This document shows, in pieces, positions 27,784 through 37,800 of a stretch of DNA of 64,000 nucleotides. Source of the stretch: Flavobacterium sp. N2270 (GTDB lineage Bacteria; Bacteroidota; Bacteroidia; Flavobacteriales; Flavobacteriaceae); NCBI RefSeq assembly GCF_025947225.1, contig NZ_CP110005.1, positions 2,480,001-2,544,000 on the forward strand, written 5' to 3'. Both the position numbers and the translations under genes were made by a program. The notes under the pieces were generated by a model, which saw nothing but the letters and a program-made list of their open reading frames with translations, was not told where the DNA came from and did not search any database. How positions within the stretch are numbered: the stretch's first letter is position 1; every line of letters starts with the position of its first letter.

Positions 27784-28776
27784 TTAATCATTAGCAGGTA
27801 TGAATCTAGCATTTTTAGCAGCATCAGGAGAATATAACTGTGTACCACCCCCATCATAAAAACCATCTACTCCTGGGTCTAAGTCTGAAAAAGCTTTTAC
27901 TCTATTAGCAGTTGATGTTAGAAAATCATATTCTTCATCAAGTTCAACATAATATTTTTTTGTATGCGTTTTTGGAATACCTAATTTATTCGGATTTTGA
28001 TTCTCTAATGTAAAGAAAGGACTAGGGTTTGGATTTGATGGATTTCTCCATTGAACAATTCTATTCCCATTTAAGTTATTTCCTTTTATTTTTTGAGAAA
28101 AAACTTTTTTTGCCCAATTAATATGGTCAATTCCATACTTATCGATAGCTGAGGCAAATTTAAGTAAAACGAAATTCTTCCTTGTTTGAATTTTTTGAAA
28201 TAAATTCATCTCGTTCGTAACAGTCAAAGTGGTTTTTATAAAACTTGATTCGGCTTTATATAAATTAAAAATTGATTTTGATTTACCAAAACTAATTCCA
28301 TCATCTAAATCACCAATACCGTATTTAGCAACTTCCATAACTCCAATTACCTCAAAAGTAATATCGTATAAACTCTTAACCCCTTCTAGAGCATTTATTG
28401 CAGTATGCTCAATATTACCATCTTTCTTATATTTGTTATTACTTGTAAATACTGATAAGTTTTCAAAAAATTCTAATGAGTTTAATAAAAATTTCTCCCC
28501 ATTTGTTAATTCGTTTCTATTTGGTTTTGCTTTTGACTCTAAGCCTTCCAATTCTACATCCATAATAGGTGTATTAGAACTAAACTGATAAGGAGTTAAA
28601 TATGGATATTTAAATTCCAACGGGTCAACAGCAAAAAACCTTCCAACCCGTGGGTCATGCATTCTAAAGGTATAGTTTAAAGAATTTCCTTCCCCTTTTA
28701 ATTCGTCATCTTTTTCTTGTCCTTGGAAGCCGTAACGGTATGCTGGGCTAGAGAAAGTGCGTCCTGGTACGAGCAT
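27784..28776 (-). CDS. Orphan RHS tip T2
   Basis: 330 residues. The first residues differ from other cassettes (MLVPGRTFSSPAYRYGF), but the QGQE core follows. The C-terminal domain of about 110 residues reads NRIVQWRNPSNPNPSPFFTL, KTHTKKYYVELDEEYDFLTS and DGFYDGGGTQLYSPDA. The YyVeLd ... GGGtQlysP arrangement resembles several ADP-ribosyltransferase-like or type-46-like toxin ends, but I cannot confirm this. Confidence 0.7.
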   Translation of the reverse strand: MLVPGRTFSSPAYRYGFQGQEKDDELKGEGNSLNYTFRMHDPRVGRFFAVDPLEFKYPYLTPYQFSSNTPIMDVELEGLESKAKPNRNELTNGEKFLLNSLEFFENLSVFTSNNKYKKDGNIEHTAINALEGVKSLYDITFEVIGVMEVAKYGIGDLDDGISFGKSKSIFNLYKAESSFIKTTLTVTNEMNLFQKIQTRKNFVLLKFASAIDKYGIDHINWAKKVFSQKIKGNNLNGNRIVQWRNPSNPNPSPFFTLENQNPNKLGIPKTHTKKYYVELDEEYDFLTSTANRVKAFSDLDPGVDGFYDGGGTQLYSPDAAKNARFIPAND

Positions 28777-28886
28777 TCCAAAAGTAGGGTAGTCATTAGC
28801 TACAAAATAGGTGTATAAGAACGTGGTGTAAATATATGAATTTTAATAAAAAAACAGAACACCATTTTACTTTGATGTTCTGTTTT
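28777..28886 (-). repeat. Cassette leader repeat before T2
   Basis: Common leader unit. One extra A in the A run and TGTTCTGTTTTGTTA at the hairpin end distinguish this copy. Confidence 0.85.
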
Positions 28887-29035
28887 GTTATTTAAAAGCC
28901 TTTAGTAAACTTTTTTATTATTTAGGTTAATACCACTGTTTAAAAGCAAAAACCAAAACCTGCCCTGAGCCTGACGATGGGTTGGTGCCCTTTTGTGGTG
29001 GTTTAAAGTAGTGAGTGCTAGGCTCTGAAATATTA

Positions 29036-29944
29036 TTAACTTTTATCCAATTTACTATTAACCCAATCCTGATATCCTAATTGTTCATTAATATGACTAT
29101 AATTTTTTCTATCAACAAAAACAGCCCACTTCAATTTATTTTTTTTAATTACTTTCTCTAAGGGAGATAAATTACCATTTATGATTTTAGTGCTCCCAAT
29201 GAAGAATATTTCTTCTAAATTAATCAGTTTTTCAACAAAACTCAAATCATTTATCAACAAACCATCATTTGCATGTAATTTTTTTAAATTATTTAAACTT
29301 TCTAAAATAGACAAATCATTTACTAGTTTACATCTGTTAATTTTTAAAATTTCTAGATTATCTAATGAGTCTATTCCTTTTAAACTAATTAATTTAGTTG
29401 CTCCAGTGAAATCTATTTCTTTAAGAGAAGAAAGATATTCAATACCTAATAATGATTCAATTTTAGAATTTATTAGTTCTAATTCATTTAAGTTTATTAA
29501 ACTTATAAATTTCAATAAATCAAATCCATTGTATTTATAAATCGACAACTTCTCTAAGTTTACTTGGTTAAATATACTTTCTCCTCCTTTAATACCCCAA
29601 GTAAATATACATTGTCTTAAACTTTTAAATTTGTTAAAATCTATTTTTCCCTTTACGATATTTTCAATATAAAGTGTCTTAATGTTTTTCAAACATTCAA
29701 TCTGTCCAATGTCAGTTATATTTTTACTTAATATAGATAACTCTGTTATAAAATCAAATTCCTTTAAAAAAGAAAGGTCATCACTATTGAAATAATTTGG
29801 ATTTATTTCTAAATGGAATAAATTATCTTCAAGCATAATCCTTTTTGCTTGAGAGAAGTTGCTAGAATTTAGAATAAAAGCTTTATTTGATTTTCTATAC
29901 ACAAATCCTTTATAGTTAACTGGGAATCTGTCTTCTAAGTTCAT
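29036..29944 (-). CDS. Leucine-rich-repeat immunity protein I1
   Basis: 302 residues composed largely of short leucine-rich repeats (LKNIKTLYIENI, LNELELINSKIESLLGIEYL, LKEIDFTGATKLISLKGID, LEILKINRCKLVNDLSIL). Cytosolic, no signal peptide. It follows T1, a GIY-YIG nuclease tip, by 5 bases. An LRR protein as antidote is less common than small globular immunity proteins; its curved surface could cap the nuclease. Immunity role inferred from position. Confidence 0.7.
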   Translation of the reverse strand: MNLEDRFPVNYKGFVYRKSNKAFILNSSNFSQAKRIMLEDNLFHLEINPNYFNSDDLSFLKEFDFITELSILSKNITDIGQIECLKNIKTLYIENIVKGKIDFNKFKSLRQCIFTWGIKGGESIFNQVNLEKLSIYKYNGFDLLKFISLINLNELELINSKIESLLGIEYLSSLKEIDFTGATKLISLKGIDSLDNLEILKINRCKLVNDLSILESLNNLKKLHANDGLLINDLSFVEKLINLEEIFFIGSTKIINGNLSPLEKVIKKNKLKWAVFVDRKNYSHINEQLGYQDWVNSKLDKS

Positions 29945-29949
29945 TTAAA

Positions 29950-30999
29950 TTAATTTTGATATTTTCCATAATTATTAATTCCAAGCTGTAAAGCTTCATT
30001 TCTTTGAGTACTAACAGGTAATCTTTTGTTAGCAGTTCCTCTAAGGCCTCCTAATTCATTGATAATTATAGTCTCTTGTACTTCAAAATCTGTTGCTTTA
30101 CCAATTAATGGTTTAAAATATATTTCTCCTCCTTTAAAATATTTTTTATTTTTTATATGATTATTTATTCTTGATAAAACACTGTTATTAGACTTGCCTA
30201 CATAAGGTAAATTTTCAACAGCATCATCAAAAATATAAAGCCCTTTAGCTTCTTTTAAATCATCAATACTACTAATTTTTTTGAATCCAAATTTAGAATA
30301 AGGATTACTATTTGTAAATCTTATCTTATAATTGAATTTACTAACACTTGAACTTGATAGGATTGTCCTAGCTACATTAAAACCTTGAAACGGATTAACT
30401 ACATCTCCAAGGGTGGTATATCCCTGAATAAAAAAGCCTAATTTAAACAATAATTCGGCATCATTACTTTCTTTTGTTTTGTCTAATGTCCATTTGTGGA
30501 AAGCTACCGCATCTTCACTAGTATAATTGTAATATTTTTCAGCTCCAAACTTATCAATATATTCATCTTTAGAATAAGATGGGTAATATTGATTAGTTAC
30601 TTCTGGAGTTCCTCCATATGTTTTTGGTTTTATTTGCCCTACTACTTCGATAGGCCTCAATGAAACTTCTAAAATATTCCCTGTTGGTGTTCCATTAGAG
30701 TCAGTAGTCTGAGCATAGTCACTAGCACCTGAACTAGAATTCGAGCCTGACTCAGACTCTTCAAGTCCTTCTAATTCAACATACTGAATTACTTTATTTC
30801 CACTAAATTGGTATGGTGTATACCAAGGATAGTCTTTCTCAAGCGGGTCAATAGCAAAAAACCTACCCACCCTTGGATCGTGCATACGATAAGTGTAGTT
30901 TAAAGAGTTTCCTTCGCCTTTTAGTTCGTCGTCTTTCTCTTGTCCTTGGAAGCCGTAACGGTAGGCGTCACTTGAGCCGTGGCGGTTTGGTACGAGCAT
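29950..30999 (-). CDS. Orphan RHS tip T1: GIY-YIG nuclease
   Basis: 349 residues. RHS QGQE core (1-54), pre-toxin segment shared with T9 (KDEYIDKFGAEKYYNYTSED), then a C-terminal GIY-YIG nuclease domain (about 252-349). GLYIF stands for GIY, YVGKS for YIG, SRINNH holds the catalytic Arg and FEVQETIIINELGG the metal-binding Glu. Such domains are metal-dependent DNA endonucleases. It is paired with the LRR protein I1. This tip is the cassette nearest to the resident T0 tip. Confidence 0.85.
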   Translation of the reverse strand: MLVPNRHGSSDAYRYGFQGQEKDDELKGEGNSLNYTYRMHDPRVGRFFAIDPLEKDYPWYTPYQFSGNKVIQYVELEGLEESESGSNSSSGASDYAQTTDSNGTPTGNILEVSLRPIEVVGQIKPKTYGGTPEVTNQYYPSYSKDEYIDKFGAEKYYNYTSEDAVAFHKWTLDKTKESNDAELLFKLGFFIQGYTTLGDVVNPFQGFNVARTILSSSSVSKFNYKIRFTNSNPYSKFGFKKISSIDDLKEAKGLYIFDDAVENLPYVGKSNNSVLSRINNHIKNKKYFKGGEIYFKPLIGKATDFEVQETIIINELGGLRGTANKRLPVSTQRNEALQLGINNYGKYQN

Positions 31000-31109
31000 T
31001 CCAAAAGAAGGATAGTCATTAGCTACAAAATAAGTGTATAAGAACGTGGTGTAAATATATGAATTTTAATAAAAAACAGAACACCATTTATATTTGATAT
31101 TCTGTTTTT
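31000..31109 (-). repeat. Cassette leader repeat before T1
   Basis: Common leader unit, with the GATATTCTG hairpin variant shared with the T3 leader. The spacer 31110-31240 matches the 27347-27480 spacer nearly base for base, evidence of recent duplication of cassette junctions. Confidence 0.85.
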
Positions 31110-31244
31110 ATATTTAAAAGCCTTTAGTAAAACTTTATTATTTTAGGTTAATAGCCACTGTTTAAAAGCAAAAACCAAAACCTGTCCTGAGCTTGACGAA
31201 GGGTTGGTGCCCTTTTGTGGTGGTTTAAAGTAGAGAGTGCTAGG

Positions 31245-31829
31245 CTAATATGGAAACAACATGATTGATTCGTAAATTTCATGATTGTTTTCAAAAATTT
31301 CTTTCAAAAAATTTGAATAAAACACAACTTTATTTTTACATTTTTTAGGTTTTTTAAAGTATGTTGAATACATTTTGCATTCTTTTTCACTCCAAAACTT
31401 AGTAGAAAGTAAAAAGTTAAAAAAATCACTCTCATCATAAAAATAACCTGGCAACTTTCTCTCCCAAATTAAAAAATCAGATATTAAGAATCCATTAAAT
31501 CTAAATATTTCATTGTTTATTGTGTTTTTGACAATATAAAAATCAAAATCTTTCATATCAAGTCGATGATTAAAACTGTCCTGTAGGTCAATCTTAACTT
31601 TTAAAAAAATAAATTTTTCTATTGTAACTGTGTCTATTGACTTAATATTAAGACTCTCCTCATAGTACTTATTAAAGTCTAACCCTTGAACATTTGACTT
31701 TAATAAATAAGCTGAGTTAACAATTAAAAAATCATTCCAAATTAATTCCTTTATATCATTGTTGTTTTGACAAAATAAATTTAAAGGAGTGATAATTATT
31801 AATAAAAAGTATTTCAATCTAATTTTCAT
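31245..31829 (-). CDS. Putative secreted immunity protein I0 of the resident RHS toxin
   Basis: 194 residues with an N-terminal signal peptide (LKYFLLIIITPLNLFC), so exported. A lipidated Cys is possible, but the lipobox is weak. It overlaps the 3' end of the giant rhs gene by 11 bases, typical toxin-immunity coupling. The exported location suggests that T0 acts in the periplasm. No family recognised. Confidence 0.65.
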   Translation of the reverse strand: MKIRLKYFLLIIITPLNLFCQNNNDIKELIWNDFLIVNSAYLLKSNVQGLDFNKYYEESLNIKSIDTVTIEKFIFLKVKIDLQDSFNHRLDMKDFDFYIVKNTINNEIFRFNGFLISDFLIWERKLPGYFYDESDFFNFLLSTKFWSEKECKMYSTYFKKPKKCKNKVVFYSNFLKEIFENNHEIYESIMLFPY

Positions 31830-34800
31830 CTTCAGGTAAGTTTAGAGTTTGTTCGTTTTTATTATAATGTTTATCTTTTTCCAATTTTTTATCTTTTACA
31901 TACTTATCAAAATTACCTTTAATAATTTTTTGAAAATCAAATGAATATTTTCCAGCACCACCTTTTTCAGTCTGATATGCATCAAAATCATTATTAATTC
32001 CATCACCTGTCTTAACAAAATAATCAAAATCTTTCTTAGTTTTAACATAGGTGAAAAAATATTTAATATCACCTAATTCATTTCCAAACCATTCCAATGA
32101 TTGTGAATATAGTGAAATATCTATTTCATTATCAAGCACCCCTACAACAATATAATCTCTACCTCCATTTGGGGTTTTTACCATTTTAAAGTCCCCAGCT
32201 ATTCTAGTAGAAGCTGACGCACTAACTCCATCACTTTCCTTGGAAGGGTCATTGCTCTTATCGAAATCAATATTTATTTTCACATTCTCACCTTCTGAGT
32301 CAGTTAATGTTTCAAAATAATTATATTCATCAGGATTAATTGTTTTTAAAGTATATAATAATCTTTCTACTTTCAAATATTTACTTTCTAAATTTGAAAA
32401 ATCCTTTTCCATTTTCTTTAGTTCCTTTTCAGCAGCTTTTAAAAGTTTTCTGTCTGTTATTTCATTAACAATCTCAAGATATTTATTTCGAGCAGTTTCA
32501 ATATCAATTTTAGATTTGTTATACCTGTCTTTATAAGCATTAATAAATTCATTACCGTCAGAGTCAATATAAAAAATTGGATTATCAGAAAAAGGCACAT
32601 AGGTTGAAATATTTGAATATTTTGCTTCCTTTTTGTCAGGAGCAAACCATCTTCCAATCCTTGAATCATACATCCTAGCTCCAAAATCATAACTATTCCC
32701 AATACCCTTCAACTCATCATCTTTTTCCATTCCGTTGAAGCCGTAACGGTAAGCAGTGCTAGAGCTAGTGCGGTTTGGTACGAGCATTCCAAAAGGATAA
32801 TAATCGTTATAACTAAGAACGTCTGCATTAAAAGCCATTAATCCACTACTTGGTGTATCTTCAATATTAAACTCTGGGAGTTTTTTATCGTTAATAACCA
32901 CTAGTACATTTCCTAAATGATTAGACAACTCATATCGTTTGTCTCCTATCAAAGATACAAAATTTGAAATACTAATAGGCCCTGTTACTTGAAAATTTCC
33001 ATTTGTATTGTCTAAATAGTTTGGTATAGTATCCAAATCTGTATCTAAAGTATATGCAAGACCCGTTACATCATACATACCTGTTGTATTATAAACATCT
33101 CCTTGTATAGTAGGGTTAATAAAGTCTGGGCCGCCCTCAAGGGTTTCCCAAGTGGCATAACCATCATTGTCGTCATCAACATCTAGGTAGTTCTTAATTC
33201 CATCGCCATCTGTATCTAAAGCGGTTACAGGATTATGGTTACCCGTATGGTTATTTTCATATTTACTTTCTATACCATCCCCATCGTCATCAATATCTAA
33301 ATGATTAGGTGTTCCGTCATTATCTGTGTCAATTGAAGTGTAGGTTATAGCTCCAGTTGAAGTACTTGTATTAGCTTGAACTTCATATAAATCATATAAA
33401 CCATCACCATCAGTATCATACAAACAAGCGCCTATTGTAAATGGGCTTTCTGGTAATGCGGTATTATAACTCATTTCTACTGGCACTGTTGAAACTGAAA
33501 CAGGACTTCCGTTTAATATTACAGTACCAAATCTAGCATTGTTTATATTAGAATTTGTAAAAGTACCTGGTATATTATTACTAGAATTAAAGCCGTTAAA
33601 TGTGAATGAACCTGTTATATCTACATTTGAAGATACCGCGTCACTAATTGTATAATTAAAATTACATAAAGATGCATTTGAATTTGAATTACTACCTACT
33701 GAGTTTGGTACAGTTAAATAGCCAGTAGAAGCTAGTGCAGTATTTGTAGCTATTAACGGAAATAATATTTCTTCTCCAAATACACCATCTCCATTAGCGT
33801 CATATTCAGCTACAGAAATCATAGGTTGTGTGTTATTATAAACAATAGCAATATCTAAGCCTTTTTCTGGATTTTCAGCTAATGAAGTTGCAGGATAAAT
33901 AAAATCGGTTTTAAAAACTTTTTCAATTACTCTACCGCCATTAGGTATTTGAACTTGAATTTGTTGCGGTAAAGCACTATAATCTACACCATTAAGCTGA
34001 TCAGGTTCATAAGCCAAATCGTCAAAAACCGTAAGCTGTAGTGCATAGTTTTCGTTACTATCTTTGATTGCTTCTAATTTAAACTGACTAATATTTAAGA
34101 CCTTACCAATAATTTGAGGACCTGGATGAGAATTAGTCTTCATTTTTAAATTAATAGTTCTTAATTCATTAATGTTAGACAATTCTACAGGAGCAGATTC
34201 TCCTATAGTTGGAGTTGGTATTGATAAAAGTGTTTTTGTATTAATTGTTAATACGTTAATATATTTATTATTAATTATTTCACTCTGAATTTGTCCAAAA
34301 GGTCCATTATTATTATTATTATTCCCTCTTACTAAAGCTTCATATTCAACAGTATGTGAAGGCCATTCATATTTTCTATCTAAGTTTAATGAGTTTCCAA
34401 CAATAATATTAGGAGCAATTGCATTAATTACTGGAGCTTGTGGTTCTTCTCCATTTTTACAATGTAAACAAGGTTGCGATTGATATACTAAAAGCTCTTT
34501 ATCTTCTAAACCTAGCCTACTGCTTCCATAAATAAGGTGTTCGTTAAGAGTTAATTCTTTCTTTCTTCCTCCTCGTCCTAAATTTTTCTCATCTATAGTA
34601 TATACTCCTAAAACATTTCCTTGAGCATCACGAGAATAAAAAGTAGTTGTAATTTTATCATTTCCTCTTTTACCAATTTTACTTTCTTTTTTAGCAATAC
34701 GATTTCCTAGTCCATCATAAATAAAATCTAAAACTAAACGTCCAGCATCTTTATATACCGTTTTTACTTTACCATCAACTCTCCAGCTAATTGTAATATC

Positions 34801-37800
34801 TTCTGATTTATCTTGGACTAATTGCCCTATTTCATCATAAATATAATTGTGTGAATTTGCATCGTTTTCATTATATGTAGCTAACTCTGCAATGTTTTTC
34901 TTAATATCTACTCCATCACCAAATAAATCATCGGCAGCATCAAATACTTTTGTAAGTTGATTGTTTCCTACATCTGTATTATACTTATAAGTGAAGTTAT
35001 CCATTTGGACAAATGGTGAATTGAAGTTGTTTTCTGTTGGTGCTGTCCTATTTAATGTTACTAAATTTCCGTTTCTATCATAACTATAAGAAGATTGATA
35101 ACTAGGGTTAGAGTTTAACACTCCTGCATTATTCTCTTTAAATGCATTGGATGTCATCCCAGTTATACGATTCAGTTGATCATATGTATAATTGTTTTTC
35201 TGAATAGGTTTTAGGTTTTCTCTTACCTGTCTAACAGCGGTAACCATTTGTTTAATATTCCCGTTATATAAATTTCTATTAGATGAACCAGTTGCATTTC
35301 TACTAATCATTAAAGGATTAAAAGCTGAAGTACCATCGTCTGAAGCGTCAATTGCTTTATAATCACCACCAAAATAATTTAAACTATAACCAAATGCATC
35401 TTTAGCTTTTAAAACATTAGCTGGTGTACCATCTAATCCCATATCATTTTGAGGAGATGCTAAATTTTCACCATTAACCGCCTTTAACCATCCTTGTAAG
35501 GTATAAGCATAATCTATACCTTGCACGTTTTTATTTCCTATTTCAACTCTAGAAAGTGGGCCATGTGCAAAATATTCATATTGTGCATCTTTCTCCCAAA
35601 TAATACCATCTGCAGAAGTTTGTACATTTACAATTCTATTATCTGCATCATATTCATATTTATGTATGAATAAGTCTGTTTTATTTGGTTCTCCTTTCCA
35701 ATTAGGCTGAAACGTTACCCTATTTACATTCCCGCTAATTAAGTCATAATCATAAATTACACGTTTAAGATGTGCTTCACAATCATTCAATTGTCCTGGA
35801 ATTTGTCTACAACCATAATCACGAAGCGGCTTATAATAGCTAACTTGCTCTTTTACATTTCCATGTACATCATAATTATAAAAGATTCCATTGTCAAATT
35901 CTAATGGTTGCAATTCATTATAAGTATCATAATAAAATATACCTGTAACTCTATTTCTATTGTTAAAATCTCGCTCATCATTATTAACACCTGCTAACGT
36001 TATAAAATAATCTGTAGAGAATTTATTCGACTCAACTTCAGGGTTGGTATCATAAACAGTTCGTGTAACTTCTGTTTTAATTAAACCAGTTGGGAAACCA
36101 TCTACTTGATTTTCAGTAATAATTCCTCCTCTACCGCCACTATTTTCAACATGAATCAATGTGCCAAGATCTGAAATATAATAACTTGATGCAGCACTTG
36201 GACTTGAAGGTATTCCTCCTATTTCACCTGCTTCTGTTATTCTGCCTAGTTCATCATAAACTGTATAACTCATTGCAACAGGACCATCATAAGCTCTTGG
36301 TGCTACTTGTTTAGCATTTTGTGAAGCTATTATTCTGCCCAACTTATCATATGCAAAACGCGTTTCGCCACCATCTGGTGTATATTGCCAAACCAATTGG
36401 TTTAACGAATTATACTTATATTCTGTTTTAAATGAATGTTCAGGTTGTAATGTTAAATCATCAGCAGGATTTGTCAAAGGACCATTATCATTTCTATAAT
36501 TATTAATTAAGTCATTTTTATTTGTTAATTCTGTTGTAGAAAGTCGTTTTACTCCTTCAGGAGCAACAGTTTGTGTTAAATTACCCGCTTGATCATAATA
36601 ATAAAGCGTGTATTGATATTCTTTGTCGAAGTAAGTTACATTTAAATTTTCAACCAATTCTGCAAAAGCAGCTTCAATATAATCCTTTTTAAATTTTTCT
36701 TTTTTAAGATTAATAAAGTTTTGATAAGCTTCATTATTATAAGCTTCAGAAATACCAACATGTAACTCAACACAATCTGAATTAGGATCTTCAACAATTA
36801 CATTGATACTAATCTGAAGTGGTTTCGGTGGACAAATATTAGGATTTGAAGGTAAAAAGACATTATTAACAAAACATCCCCAATTTATATATTCACATTT
36901 TTCTAATTCACCACCATTTGCAATAAATTGTTGAAACTGATTTATTACTTCATCGTATCCATTACCGTTTAGATCAAAACCATAGTTAAGTGCTGTAGCT
37001 CCAAACTCATCTATACTTAAATAATATGGGTTATCATAATTCGTGATTCCTAAAACCTGTAAATATTGAATATAGCCCTCTGCTATATATGCATATTTCA
37101 TATTGCAGAAATGTTCCTCTGTAAAATGCACTGGTAAAGTATTTGCTCCGAATATTGAGGTATAAGCATTTATAAAATATGCATATTTATCTGTACAAGA
37201 AACTGGAATAACAACTTGAGGTATACAACCAAAATCACACACTTCCTGATTAACTTCTGAATTAAGTAAAAACTTACACCCTGTTTCTCCTTTTGCTATT
37301 CTTGGGCCATAATTAGTTGTAAAATAAATTTCAAATGAATTAGGATTTGATGTAGATATTATAATATTGTCAATAGATGTTATTCCATCAAACTTTTCAT
37401 TTAAAAAAAACTTTATAAAACATTTTAGTTTTTTATATTCAATGGTTATATGACTAGGATTCTCATAATAAATATTTGGTGTAATAGTTATACTTGGATT
37501 ATACCCATCAATATATTGATACAATTGATCAATATATGTGTTTGAATATGAACCAATAAAAGATGGCTGACTATTTTGCCATTCAACAATTAATTCATTC
37601 AACACATCGGCTAATAAACTTTCAATAGCTGGCTGATTATTGACATTTTGTGTGATAATTTTACAACAACTAAAATTTAATTCTTGATTAAGACTACTAA
37701 CTGTTCCAGAAAAATTTTGATTTATGAAGTCATCATCTAAATAACTGAATAAAATTGCATGATCATTTATAGAATTTGTATTTGTTGTAATTGAAATAGC

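Noticed and set aside
13250..31109. CRISPR-like or integron attC interpretation of the inter-cassette repeats
   Set aside because: The intervals are 1.3 to 2 kb coding cassettes, there is no integron integrase, and the repeats are a leader plus REP with a terminator hairpin, not attC sites.
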